Positions 10,182-21,658 of a stretch of 64,000 nt of DNA are shown piece by piece (position 1 is the stretch's first letter; each line of letters starts with the position of its first letter). Both the position numbers and the translations under genes were made by a program. This DNA comes from Boswellia sacra (taxonomy: Eukaryota; Streptophyta; Magnoliopsida; Sapindales; Burseraceae), in assembly GCA_013180625.2 (NCBI GenBank), contig SNVD02013728.1, forward strand, positions 310,001 through 374,000, in the 5' to 3' direction. The notes under the pieces were generated by a model. The model was given only the letters and a program-made list of their open reading frames with translations. It did no database searches and was not told where the DNA came from.

Positions 10182-12683
10182 ATGTATTGTTATATTTCAA
10201 ATAGAGTTTTTCTAAGACCTGGCACTAACCAGACACCTTATGAAATTTTGAAAAGAAGAAAACCTAATTTGAAATATTTTCATGTTTTTTGTTGTAGGTG
10301 TTACATCTTAAATAACAGAGAGCAGTTAGAAAAATTAGATCCGAAAAGTGATAAAGAAGTTTTTGTGGGATATGCACAGAACAGCAAAGCTTTTTGAGTC
10401 TATAATCTTCTAACTGAGTCAATCATGGAATTTGCAAATATAGTATTTGATGATCTGGATGATTATACAAAGTACTCACACGAAAAGAGCATAATCAGCT
10501 TCACAAAGAATACAGAAAGATCAGTACCAGATGGCAGTAACAGTAAAAAGAATTCAGTTATGAAAGAGGAAACAAGTACTGTTACATAAGACATAACAAG
10601 GACATCTGACAATACAGATCTGAACAGAAACTTAATCAGAAATGAAGATGAAGAAAAGATCCACCCACTTGGATACAAAAGGCACATCCAACTAGCTTAA
10701 TCATTGGAACACTAGACGGAATAATAAAAACTAGGAGCAAGGCAAAAAATCAGGCAAGATTTGCATATTATGTTTCATTATTTGAGCAAAAAATGTAAAA
10801 GAAGGTTTAAAAGAAGATGCTTGGATTCAGACAACACAAGATGAACTTAATTAGTTTAAAAGGAATGAAGTATGGGAATTAGTTCCTAGGCCAGAAAATG
10901 CAAATGTCATTGGGACTAAATGGATAGTCAAAAATAAAACTGATAAAAGTGGTCAAGTAGTAAGAAATAGGGCTAGGCTAGTGGCACAAGGTTACACACA
11001 AGTAAAAGGCATAGACTTTAATGAAACCCTTGCACCAGTAGCTAGACTTGAGTCAATTAGATTACTACTTGCAATTGCTTGTTTGCTTGATTTTAAATTG
11101 TACTAAATAGATGTTAAAACAGCCTTTTAAATGGCTATCTCAATGAAAAAGCTTTTGTTGAACAGCCTAAAGGATTTGAAGATCCTAAACATCCTGATTT
11201 TGTGTACAAATTGCATAAAGCTTTTTATGGGTTGAAATAAGCTCCTAGAGCTTGGTATGAAAGGCTGGTAAACATTCTGATCAAGAGAGATTATTGTAGA
11301 AGCAGCAATGATAAGGCTTTGTTTATCAAACATGTATCTAACTAGTTTATTGTTGCTCAAGTATATGTAAATGAAATTGTGTTTGGATTAACTAACAAAG
11401 GCAAAACTGATAAGTTTGTTAAGTTGATGCAGGAAGAGTTTGAGATGAGCATGGTAAGAGAATTAAATTTCTTTCTTGGATTGCAAGTTAAACAAATGAA
11501 TGATGGGATATTCATATCTCAATCAAAATATGCTAAAAACCTTGTAAAGAAATTTGGACTTGAGAATATAAAACCAATGAAAACTCCTATCAGTACTGAC
11601 CTGAAACTTTCAAAAGACAATTGGCAGTTTGTATACCTCACAGCAAGTAGACCAGATTTGTATTTTAGTGTAGGACTTTGTGCAAGATTTCAAAAAAATC
11701 CCAAAGAAGCACAGTTGACAGTAGCTAAAAGAATCATCGGATATGTACATGGGACCTATGATTATGGGATATGATTTTCTAAAGATACAAATGATTATCT
11801 TGTAGGGTTTAGTGATGCTGACTGGGTAAAAAATGCAGATCACAGGAAAAGCATATCAGTTGGATGTTTTTATCTTGTACTAACTTAGTTTCTCGGCACA
11901 GCAAAAAGCAAAATTCCATCTCTTTGTCTACTGCAAAAGCTTAATACATAATAGTAGGGAGTTGTTGCACATAACTACTTTGGATGAAGCTAATGCTAAG
12001 TGATTATGGTATTGAACTGTAACGACCGGTTCCCCGCCCGAGCTCACTACAGCACCGAGGCCTTACGGTTGTTCTCGATCGCACAACAGTCACGTATTAT
12101 CCGCTGTGGGTCCCACAAGTCCTGCACGGCTTTGTCCTCTGGTATTACCCTGTCTTGTGGAACGGGGACTCGAAGCACACCCTCTTTTACCCTCAAGGGA
12201 TTATTCCCAAAAGCGCGTCCCCCAGCTCTCGAACCCAAGACCTCAAAGATCTTGGGTTCGAGAGTTGGGGGACGCGTCCTGGGGCCTGTGGGCTTAACAG
12301 GAACAAAATCATGAGGGTAATAGAGGGTGTCCCTTGAGGCCCCATTCCCCAAAACAGACACTATTGACTGTTGTGCGATCGAGGACAATCATAAGGTCCC
12401 GGTGTTGCGGTGCGCCCGGGCGGGGGACCGGTCGTTACATGAACAAAAACCCATAATTATGTTTTGTAATAATACTAGTGCTATAAACATTTTCAAAAAT
12501 CTAGTTCAGCGTTCTAGAACAAAATACTTTGATATAAGATACCATTTTATAAGGGAGCTCGTAGAGTCTAAGGTGATACACATTGAACACATCTCCACTG
12601 ATAAACAATTAGCTGACTTGTTCACTAAGGCATTGAATGCTATAGGATTTGAGAATCTAAGAAAGGCATTAGGCATCTGTTAG
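10182..12683 (+). pseudogene. Sirevirus pol relic (integrase C-terminus, reverse transcriptase, RNase H)
   Basis: Pieces of one Copia polyprotein in shifting frames. Integrase end: NRVFLRPGTNQTPYEILKRR and CYILNNREQL. Reverse transcriptase: NEVWELVPRP, GTKWIVKNK, KGIDFNETLAPVARLESIR, EQPKGFEDP, then SKYAKNLVKKFGLENIKP. The catalytic block reads YVNE instead of YVDD, so both active-site aspartates are lost. RNase H end: SRTKYFDIRYHFIREL and DLFTKALN, ending at 12683. Several in-frame stops (near 10396, 11104, 11240 and 11342) and frameshifts make it non-functional. It is much older than the Copia element at 21659. Confidence 0.85.
12018..12439. mobile_element. 422-bp foldback element with TG...CA ends and 5-bp target duplication
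   Basis: Starts TGTAACGACCGGT and ends ACCGGTCGTTACA, flanked by the direct repeat TGAAC at 12013-12017 and 12440-12444. The left half is an imperfect inverted copy of the right half over about 200 bp each; the centre (12214-12276) is a near-perfect hairpin. The arms share GACTGTTGTGCGATCGAG and GGGTTCGAGAG. TG/CA ends and a 5-bp duplication are LTR-retroelement features, so it may be two LTR or TRIM units joined head to head rather than a DNA transposon. No coding capacity is seen. Confidence 0.8.
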
Positions 12684-13539
12684 TTTTCTGAATAAGCATT
12701 GCTTGCTGTTATGTTAATTATATCAGCAATATCATAAGTTTTCTTCTAATTAAACATATATGAGCTGTAATATAAAATTGTGTGAATGTTAAGATACTGG
12801 TTTAAAATGAAAAATACAAAGAGGGTTACCAATATATGATGTGTGAAAGCTATCATTGAGAGTAATATCAAGGTATCTAAGAATATATTGAGGTCACCCA
12901 CTCAAATGAAAAGGGTTACCTCTATATTGTATGAAAGCTGCTGTATTTATTTCATAATCCAATGTGATTAATTCTTTATGAATATGTCAAAATAATATTT
13001 TTGACATCTCAATTGAGTGAAAAATAAAGGTAAACAACTTTTATATGAAGATTATAAACAACTCTGAAATATGCTTCTTTAGAATGATTCATATGATGTC
13101 CAGATATTGTTGTTACATTAAATATCTTTGTTTTCTGTTATATTTTTCATAACATACGATGTTTTTTTTTGCCTAATTGAAATTTGACTTTTTTGCCTGT
13201 TCATGTGTCAAAATGCCATGTCAGCTTTATTGAATTGAGGGGGAGAAAATTCAGTGACGGGAATCCTAACTCTATTAGAATTCCTTATTTTAATGGAAAT
13301 CAAATTTTAAAATTTTCTCATTAATGATATTAATTAAGTTGTTTTGGAAAAGGAATTAAATTTTGAAGTTTATGGTAAACCGAATTTTATTAAAACTCAG
13401 TTTCTTCTCAAGTATATCACAAACAAAGTTAGGGCTCTTTTAGTTCATATCACATTTGATTAGCTTTGCATCCATTCTCTCTCTTGTCTTGCTTCTTTCT
13501 GCTCCAGCAAAACACTTGTAGCTCTCAAACCCTAACAAC

Positions 13540-14153
13540 GGCGTCCTCATCTAAATCTGCGAAGACCACCAGTGCATCATCTTTCTCACATGACTCTGGT
13601 CACAACAACAACGACAGTTCTTAGTCGTCTCAGTCTCAATAACAGCATGCAAAGATCCTGATTGATCCTGTAATGAGTGACGATGAGTCAATCCCAGTTT
13701 AATGAATGAAGGACAAAGTGAAGCCAAAGTTCAACAAGTTCCTCATAGCAGTTGTTAAGCAAAATTTCTTGAAGTATATATCAAAGAGGAAGTTGCAGAT
13801 AGAAAGGCCAGTGAAAGTAACCGACTTCAACAAGTATGGTTTTGAGTGAACTTCTTGAGTCCATTTACTGGACTAGAATAGTAAACAACTTCCTAACCCT
13901 TGTTAAGTCTTTGATTCAAGAATTTTATGCGAATATCACTGCTTCAATTGATAACCTGAAAAGCTTTCATTATCACAAAGTGTATTGTAGAGGAAAATTT
14001 AAGAAATTTTCACCGAATGTCATCAACTCCCTAATGCCAGCTGCAAGTTGCTTTAGGTGCTCCCACATCCAAACAAGTTATATCGCTCTTTCACCAAAAA
14101 ATAAAAAAAAAATAAAAAAGGACCGATATAGAGCTTTCACTCAACCAAAGTGA
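13540..14153 (+). pseudogene. Envelope-like / putative plant transposon protein relic
   Basis: Broken frames read ASSSKSAKTTSASSFS and a Ser/Gln stretch, then KPKFNKFLIAVVKQNF, and in the frame from 13836 LLESIYWTRIVNNFLTLVKS, IQEFYANI and VYCRGKFKKFSPNVIN. The FYANI...RGK..FS.. pattern is the hallmark of the putative plant transposon protein region found downstream of pol in Sireviruses and some Gypsy elements. Stops and at least one frameshift interrupt it. It ends in an A-rich run near 14100. Function in living elements is unknown. Confidence 0.55.
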
Positions 14154-16119
14154 CAGTAGCGTGTGTCAGCAAACTTTAATTAAGATTCATTTAAAAAAAA
14201 TATTTTAAGTCATATTTCTTTCCTAAAATACTTGTTTTTAACTGGGAAAACCTTAAGATATATATGTCCAATACCACTATAAATAAATTAAAGTTTTAAC
14301 CCTAAAATCAATTATATGAAAGACAAGAGAGAGTTTGAGACAAAAATATTGTAACTTATTTTAAAGTATATTTCTTTGAGTGGGTGGTTCTATATAATTA
14401 ATTAAGAAATTGTAAAAAAATATTGACAAAAGTCTTACTGTTAGAACTGGTGATGTTATTGTAATATTGTTACACTATCCTTTCTTCTTTTATAGTAGAA
14501 GCTTCATCATACTTTTATATATTGTTACATATATGGAAAATAATGTTTTGATACAAATTTATAACTCTTAATCTCAAAAAATCTGATAATTAAGAGTGAA
14601 AACCAAAAGATTATATTAAATACTGTTAACTCATCAAATATCTTAGATATTAGATTTCGTAAATCAATGACTCTAAATTTATATATAGTTTTATGTCAAA
14701 AATATATGTTAAAAGATCCCTAACTTCTTTCCATATATATTGATGGAATAACCTAAGTTTTGTGTTTTCCTTCACGCTTTTTTTTTTAATTTCTTTTGTT
14801 TTTGTGGGATTAATTGATTGTCTAATCATAAATTCTTAATCTTGATGTTTATTTGCGCATTAATCATCATCAAATTATATCACTTCTTAAGTTAAAATCA
14901 ACAAGATACATGACACTTTGTCATTACATGTTAGCATTAAAAAAAAAAAAAGAAGGGAAAGAAGTCATTGATCAAGTTGAAATATTTGTAAATCAAGTTA
15001 GCGTGGAAATAAACACATTGGCGAGCCTCAATAAAAAAGAGGTGATTTGCATTTTGAAAGAAATTTAGTTGTATTAGAAACGAACAGCCTGCTTTAACTA
15101 TGTAGTTATGATGTACGCGTGGTAAGGAGTTTCCTTTAGCATTGTCTTGTCTTGCCAGGGGGTCATGCCAGCTTGGACAGCCATATTAGCCATCGATCGG
15201 TGATGCTACAACGCACCATCAGGCGGTGCACTTCATCCTTTCCAACCAATCTTTTCCTTTTGAACTTTCAGCTTCGGGGTGTAATTAATTAATATAGGAA
15301 TTTTCCTGCATGCACATTAATTTGTCTCATTTTAGTATGAGATATATATTAGTATTAATCTAAAATTAACATATAAAATTGTCTCACCTTCATCTATTAA
15401 TAAGCTTTCAAGCTGCATGGAGTACTCTTACCCTAAGCTACTCTTAACAAGGTAACTTGTCCCTTCATGGACGCAATATATAAAGAGTTTCTACTATATC
15501 GATATTTAATGGAGTATCTTAACTAGGATTAATCGATACCAATCTTTTAACTATATCCAAACCCTTATGTACTCGCCAGTCATATGAACATAGATGAAGT
15601 GCCCATGATTTTCGGTAATCAATAGCTTCCTCGCTAGCTCAGGCTTTTATCTTAGAATTTTCTGCGCAAAATTATGCTTGCCTGAGGATGGAAGCTATGT
15701 GCAACGGAGCCTTCGCATCGTAGCTATCACAAACCTATTGAGAACTTGACCATCCTCTTGACACAATTAGTTAAGTAATTATAATATTATAACAATGGCA
15801 TGGTTATAGAATTATATTGAACAATTTATTGACTTGACTTCATTTCTTTACAAAAAGATGTTACTATGCTTGATATTTTTGCCCCGTTCGTTTATCAATA
15901 TTTTTAGATCCATAAAAAGCATATGATAATAAACAATATATTTCTGAAAAAAATTATTGACTTTAGGTAACACGTCATGAAGTATCCTTTTTATAACAAA
16001 ATAAGCCCCGCACTTGGACCCCGTAGAAGACTTTCACAAAAAATTAGAGCCTATTAATTTGAGGTTGAAGATAAGCGTTAGGACCGTACACTTAATACGC
16101 TTGAACTTGATCAAAGAAA
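14154..16119. other. AT-rich intergenic DNA, no gene recognised
   Basis: No convincing coding sequence. An imperfect hairpin is visible at 15621-15698: ATAGCTTCC...CTCAGGC pairs with GCCTGAGGATGGAAGCTAT across a loop of about 35 nt. Confidence 0.5.
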
Positions 16120-16699
16120 ATGGCGCGCATTACAAAGCATGAAGCGGTGGGCGGTGAGAGGAATGAAAATAAGCAACACGAAGGTAAAGATTGGTTGACA
16201 AAGAAGCGTGATGCCTTGATGGTAGTGGCATCACTGATAGCTAATATGGCATTTCAAGCTGGCTTGACCCCACCTGGTGGTCTATGGCAAGAGGATTCTG
16301 AAGGTAACTTCATACCACCAGATAATTATTCAAAACCACATAAGGCAGGGTATTCCATAATGGCTGATTCCAAATTATCCAGATACTACGTTTTCGCAGA
16401 TTTCAACACCACCAGTTTTGTGTTTCTCTGAGTATCATATTATTGCTCGCAAGTGGTTTAACATTTTTCATAAAAAGGTTCTTTATGGCCATTTTAACGG
16501 TGGTCATGTAGGTTGCAATTGCTGTCATGGGAGTGACCTATCTGGTAAGCATACAACTCTTACAAATTCTAGGACATGCTCTTCTGCTGCGGTTATAGTC
16601 CTGTTGATATGGTTTAGCTTGCTTGTTATTCTTATTGTCGACCACCTAATACGCCTTATAGACAAAGTTACTATTGAGGAAGATGACGGCTTTATTTAA
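16120..16699 (+). pseudogene. PGG-domain protein, truncated and frameshifted
   Basis: The frame 16120-16431 encodes DWLTKKRDALMVVASLIANM then AFQAGLTPPGGLWQED and HKAGYSIMADSKLSRYYVF. This is the plant PGG domain, a membrane module with four predicted helices normally following ankyrin repeats in proteins of the ACD6/ITN1 type. After FNTTSFVFL the frame stops; the remaining helices continue in another frame (ILLLASGLTFFIKRFFMAIL, then VMGVTYLVS), and the C-terminal hydrophobic stretch VLLIWFSLLVILIVDHLI lies in a third. No ankyrin repeats precede it, though an upstream exon could have been missed. Most likely a decayed fragment. Its 3' flank is duplicated at 61.3-62.4 kb. Confidence 0.75.
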
Positions 16700-16789
16700 G
16701 GAAGAAGCTAACGAATTCAAGCAACGACGGTTACGGATCATGTTCAAGGGCCTAATACACAGAACAATTTCGTGTCCACAGAAAAAACT

Positions 16790-17670
16790 AAGCTAGCTAT
16801 ATGTGTATTATATGTGTGTCGTAGTTAATTTGTATTTCTTATAGCATGTCTCCTCCTCTGGCTGCATTTATCCTCTGTATTGCTTATAATAGGAGGTGAA
16901 TACTCTTGTATTACACCCCTCACATATTAAGAATGTAGCAATAAGTGTGCGTGAAAGATTGTTAGTGCCAGCTGTGTATATTTGTTGTTTTAGCTGGAAG
17001 CACTGTGCAATTATCTTGTTAGATTTAATTTTCTTACAAAGCCTTATGTAACATTCACTAATAATTTGCTTGATTCAATTAGATACGAGTTCGTATATTA
17101 GAAGAAAAATTGCTGCTATTAGCACCTAAAATAAAGTCCGAACTTCCACTTCTTAAAAATGATTTTTTTTTTTGGTTACTAATAACATTTTAACAATTTA
17201 CTATTAAGAACAAGTAATATATCTTAATAATCGTCTCAAAAAAAAATCAAAGCATTATCAAAAAGTCAATTAAAATTTAAAAAAATAGTCACAACATGCT
17301 AAATTATCTTGAAATATATATTTAAGTGAATTTCAGTTTTTGTTATATTTAAGATTAAAAGTTATGAAAAGAGTTTGGGAGCACGTCGCTCTTAATATGT
17401 TCATATATAGTGGTAATGTCAATGTTTAAATATGGGATTCATCTTCGTGGTTTATATCGATCCATGCATCTATGCTTGTTTCCAAAAAGTGAATGTATAT
17501 ATATGTACCTTATTTTTTTACAGAGTTCTTTCAAAAGAAATAACACTGTTTGATGGTTCATATTATTGAAAAAACAAATAATAAGAGAAAAGGATTAAAC
17601 TCTATATTAAAAAATGAGGATGAGCGTAAAATATATTGTTCGACAAAATTGTATGAGGTTGCCCAAAGTA
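16790..17670. repeat. 3' flank of the PGG gene, copy 1 of a segmental duplication
   Basis: Diverged but collinear with 61320-62444. Shared landmarks include TGTATTAC..CCCCTC..TATTAAGAATG (16911-16935), TTCAATTAGATACGA (17076), the AGAAAAGAGTTTGG region (17364), GATCCATGCA (17459) and ACAGAGTTCTTTC (17520). It contains no gene. Confidence 0.75.
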
Positions 17671-17857
17671 TATTAGAAAAGAACTTGTAAAATGCATATA
17701 TATCTTTGCTAATTCACTGTTTCAATTTTTCAATAATTTTAAATCATCATTGTCTCATTGGGTCATCTCCCTTGACTAAGAAGTTGCATTGCCTTATTAT
17801 CGCTGTAGTTACGTTAGATAGAAGGTCGTATAAATGGGAGCATCTTGCTCTTAGTAG

Positions 17858-18817
17858 TCAGGCTGACACTTGATTGATGAAAGAAGCAATTTTCCTGCGC
17901 AATGCCACAGAATTTTCACTAGTTAGATTCTTCAAGTGGAAGCCATGATCCTCTCCTGGACTCTCAAAAATCTCCGCACTACCTTTCCATCCACTCTTTC
18001 TCAGCACATCATAATAGTGCTTTCCTTGATACCTTAGGGAATCGATCCCGGCCACTAAATCCAGCAACGTGGCACACCCTAGCTTTGCTAGGTTAGTATC
18101 AACTGTTGGATTAATCAATGGGTCATCCAACCCTTTTCCAGAAGGATAAACAAGATGCAACAATTTCCCCTGTTGACGTACTATTTTATTTGCATCATTT
18201 TTCTCACCATCAAGAGGCTCTTTTGTCATAAATAAAGGATGAGTTAAAACGATGCCAATAACATTTACACCCTCAAGCTTTTCCAGGCCATGTCTCATGC
18301 CCATATTGTGTGCTATATTAGCACCGGCACTATCACCACAAAAGAATACTTTCTCAAAATCTGCATGATGATTTAGCCACATTTCAGGGCCTTTTCTGTT
18401 AGCATGGGACGCAACCCATTTGACGGCGGTCCATGAATCGTTATGAGCACAAGGGAGAGGGTGCTCAGTGGCTCTTCTATATTGAACTGAGACTGCAATG
18501 ATGTTAGCTTCACTAACTAAGGCATTGAGGTAGTTATGGTAGTGAGAGGAGAACGGAGATTGAAAGATAAAGGTTCCACCATGGAAATAAACTAGAAGAG
18601 GAAGCCTTTGGTTTTGGCTAGTGTTTCTAGGGAGAAAAAGCCTTACATATAGATTATATTGAGGTTCATATTGAGTGTCTTTGGATTCAACATTCGTTTT
18701 GGGATCAATAGATGCAGGGACAATCTCATTCCCATGAAGTCTATCGACATGGCCATCTTTGTGTATACGAAAGATGGGAGATGCATCAAAGACTATTTCT
18801 GGATCTGCAAAAGCCAT
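17858..18817 (-). CDS. Plant CXE carboxylesterase (alpha/beta hydrolase)
   Basis: Intronless 319-aa enzyme of the plant carboxylesterase (CXE) family, related to the gibberellin receptor GID1 and Arabidopsis CXE1/2/12/13. It would hydrolyse ester bonds of small metabolites or xenobiotics, probably in the cytosol. Visible: N-terminal FRIHKDGHVDRL, oxyanion-hole region YFHGGTF (HGG at 79-81), VQYRRATEHPLP, nucleophile motif GDSAGANIAH (Ser163), Asp259 in AGIDSLR and His291 in GEDHGFH, a complete Ser-Asp-His triad. The normal HGGGF is HGGTF, and the usual APEHPLP is ATEHPLP. The ATG at 18817 is chosen because the longer frame lacks an ATG. Length and domain order are normal, so it is probably functional. 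Substrate unknown. Confidence 0.92.
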   Translation of the reverse strand: MAFADPEIVFDASPIFRIHKDGHVDRLHGNEIVPASIDPKTNVESKDTQYEPQYNLYVRLFLPRNTSQNQRLPLLVYFHGGTFIFQSPFSSHYHNYLNALVSEANIIAVSVQYRRATEHPLPCAHNDSWTAVKWVASHANRKGPEMWLNHHADFEKVFFCGDSAGANIAHNMGMRHGLEKLEGVNVIGIVLTHPLFMTKEPLDGEKNDANKIVRQQGKLLHLVYPSGKGLDDPLINPTVDTNLAKLGCATLLDLVAGIDSLRYQGKHYYDVLRKSGWKGSAEIFESPGEDHGFHLKNLTSENSVALRRKIASFINQVSA

Positions 18818-18880
18818 GATGAAGAGAAAAGAAGATAACACTGCAACAAAAAAGACTTTTCACGAAAGAGATTTCGTGGC

Positions 18881-18890
18881 ATATATATAA
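18881..18890 (-). promoter_or_regulatory. Probable TATA box of the carboxylesterase gene
   Basis: TTATATATAT on the minus strand, about 65-75 bp upstream of the ATG. Position and sequence suit a TATA box. No further elements were identified. Confidence 0.45.
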
Positions 18891-18899
18891 TAATACATG

Positions 18900-20500
18900 C
18901 TATAAAAGATTATCAAAGATGGCATAGTAAATATGAGAGCTGTTAAAAACATCATCTATAATATTTTTAATAGCATAATTTTATTATTTGCCATTAATTA
19001 TTCAAAGTATTTTGGTTTTAATAGCAATAAATAATAAATGCCAGAAACACTACCTTTAACGGAATAATAATATTTGCTATTAAATGCAATAGTTTTATAA
19101 GCACAAATAAATTGCCATTAATAAGTTCATATAAAATGGCTTACGTACCGATTATGCTATTGAAAAATAAAAATTATGTATTAAGTATTTGCCAAATTTT
19201 TCTCCAATATAATAACACTTGCCTAATTTCTAGTATAAAAATATTTTCTCTAACGGGAATGAGATAGATATATTTAATAATTTGAGCTGTTAAAAACGGA
19301 ATATAATTCAATACCTAAGTAAATTCCTCTTCTAACTTGAATTTAAAAAAAGGTAATTATCACTTACTACCCTTAGGCTTTGGAAATTATCAGCAATATA
19401 CATGTTGTGCACCTTTTTTTTTCCTTCTTTTGGGAGACAACCATATGTTTTCAAATATTAATCAAAGACTATCCCTACGGTAAGTTAGCCATTTGGTTTT
19501 CATCAATTTCAAATTTAATTATCAAATTACCCTTAATAATAGTTTTCAAAAACCATATGTTTAATAATAAAATATATAATGATATGAAATTACCTTTATA
19601 CTCCTAAATAAAGTCAAATAAAATTTGTGGGTCTTGGAAACTTGCCAAATAAAATGACCTACTTATCCCTAAGTCTTTAAAAGACCCCCCATCCAATTCA
19701 TTTATAGCCCTTTTATATTTTATATGTGACTTTTCGAGAACAATTTAAATTTGATTTAATATACAGATAAATATAATTTAAATTCGATTACATGGCTTTG
19801 TCTGGTTGCATTGGAGGGCCTAGTTCATTTTTTGTTTTTGAAACGGCTAAAAGAATAAATAGAAGGATTTACTACTCGATATGTTCCAGCAGCGAAGGCC
19901 ACACTCCAACAAAGCAACAAATGCAACGGCTCCTTGGCATTAATTCTAATGTATTTTCATCTCTGTATACTATATACATAAAACATATAATTGACCATCG
20001 CATTACTATTGTTCATGGCCATGGACTCGATGTTATGTATTCTGAAAATCTGCTTATTGATTATTTCCATATACATCATAGATTTACAATCATAACACCA
20101 AAATCAGTTAAAACTTTGGAAACAAAGTCAAAATCTTTAACTTCAAGGTTGATTCAATATATATATGAATTTTCTAATCTTAATAATTGTAAAGTAAATA
20201 TTTTCATGTTTTGTTCAGTTTATTTTTGGAATTCTGATTTCATATTATTAATTTGGTGCGGCAGGCTCTAGGGTTAAAAAATCTGGGCCGGGCCGAGACT
20301 GAAGTCCACGGCCCTTGCCCCAAGAAGTTTCCACGGATTGACAATCTTGGGCCAAACCTTTTATCTGTAGCTTTCTATTTTTATACTTCTATAAAGCATT
20401 GGGAGTAGCTTTAAATATCCTTTACCGCACACTGGAAGTTAATTGGGTGGGCAACGCCACAGCGTGTTATCGGCAGGTTACTCAGGGCAAGCAAGCTAAT
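18900..20500. other. Intergenic DNA with one unassigned open frame
   Basis: AT-rich DNA. One plus-strand frame from an ATG at 19792 to 20271 (159 codons) begins MALSGCIGGPSSFFVFETAK. I recognise no domain, and its second half is low-complexity hydrophobic sequence typical of chance AT-rich frames. It could contain a fragment of a host gene (CSSSEGHTPTKQQMQRLLG looks protein-like), but I cannot name it. Confidence 0.3.
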
Positions 20501-21323
20501 TGGATGCTTAACGTTATCCATTCAACGAAATTCTAAAAATTCCAATAAGAGCCACCACCTTTTTTCGATGTTGTTCATGACAATTTCCTTGAGGTTTAAA
20601 GCATTTGTTTTGCAGCATCCATAGTCCAACAGTTGATCCACCTTATTCTTCATCTCTTCCTGTTTAATCACCCCTTCTGCGTCTTGAGTAAATGCCAATC
20701 CAACTTTCCAAAGATCACAAATTTAGCTCTGGTTGAGGAACTAGTCAGCAAAATATGGCCAGCACAAGAAAGGGATCCCATTGCTTATTGCTTCCATGGT
20801 GGAGTGAACCATCCACAGTGGCTCAGGAAGCAGGCTATGGAAGGATGTCTCAGAACCTTCGGCTGAGGTGCCCAACTAACTATATGCCCACGAATGGCGA
20901 CCCTGTCTTTAAAACCTTCTGGATAGGCATCATTAAAATTATCTATAATATCAGGACGTACGGACCACCCACAGGAGTGACCTGTTGGAGGGCTCTAGCC
21001 CCATTGCTAGTTCTTGGAATTGGGTTTGGTCAAAAACAGTTGTACTCCCAAATGCAACATATATGACTGATTGCGGTGGTTGTTGATCCAAGTCACTCCA
21101 AACAAGTTGAGTCTTCTCTTCTTTACAGGCTCCAGGTCATAGGTTGAATTGCAGAGAACCCAATCTGTCAATGCTCTTGAACTTTTGCTTCTTACCATAT
21201 CCTCAAACATCATTTTTGCGACTTTCTTGTCTCTAAGATGCGCCTAACAAATACGTTGTCTGCTCATGGCAGCTGGCATGGTTGGTAACTACCAAAATAT
21301 CTGTTGCTTTATTGGAGTTCCTG
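20500..21323 (-). pseudogene. UGT-A exon 2: decayed UGT83A1-like glucosyltransferase
   Basis: Second exon of the first locus in the array. The minus strand reads DMVRSKSSRALTDWVLCNST and YDLEP, matching copies B-E, and then jumps to a fragment matching the later sugar-binding half. A segment corresponding to the GPLLASNR...SFWPED block is deleted and the frame shifted. The PSPG region and the C-terminal GGGSY part are recognisable between 20550 and 20950 but disrupted by further shifts. The normal stop is lost. The exon starts after an acceptor CAG at 21325. Its first exon lies at 27411-27886, beyond the Copia element at 21659-27266. Confidence 0.85.
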
Positions 21324-21658
21324 CAAAAGATAATGTTATGTATGGCACTCATAATCAACTATTTAACATTTACAAGCTAAGTTCTTCTGCAAGGCCAAAG
21401 CAAGAATATTATTCTTAAAACACGAATTAAGAATATTATTCTTAAAACACGAATTATTATTTTTGTTTCTATTTTCAGAAAATATTTTCTTAAACTCACG
21501 TCTACTTATACGTTTAAAATCAATATCAACTACGTTATTCTCAAAATAAAAAAAAAACCACATATAATTCTTACTTAATTTTGAAAAAAAAAAATACAAA
21601 AACAAACACACTCATTTTGAGGTTTCAAAATCCTAAATTGTCTAATTGGAGATGATAA

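Larger units (their letters stand above)
10175..14153 (+). mobile_element. Decayed Sirevirus-type Copia retrotransposon, 5'-truncated
   Basis: Contains, in order, the C-terminal part of integrase (10182-10450), reverse transcriptase and RNase H relics (10840-12683), a polypurine stretch GAGGGGGAGAA near 13240, and a degenerate envelope-like region (about 13540-14100). This order, with an env-like frame downstream of pol, is typical of the Sirevirus/SIRE lineage. No LTR could be delimited. A 422-bp foldback element sits inside the RNase H region. Confidence 0.7.

Noticed and set aside
12241..12270. Possible tRNA gene (GGGTTCGAGAG)
   Set aside because: No cloverleaf, acceptor stem or A-box could be made; reported only as a motif.
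15621..15698. miR390 or miR2111 precursor
   Set aside because: Arms resemble but do not match either conserved mature sequence; several mismatches in the core.
16418..16699. Separate 93-aa gene
   Set aside because: It overlaps the frame-shifted membrane part of the PGG domain and is not independent.
19792..20271. 159-codon frame with an ATG
   Set aside because: No domain recognised and AT-rich low-complexity second half; kept only as a note in the intergenic entry.
20633..21066. Plus-strand frames across UGT-A exon 2; similar frames at 29333, 36249, 36534, 53545 and 53923
   Set aside because: They are antisense shadows of the conserved UGT exon 2, recurring at the same place in every copy.
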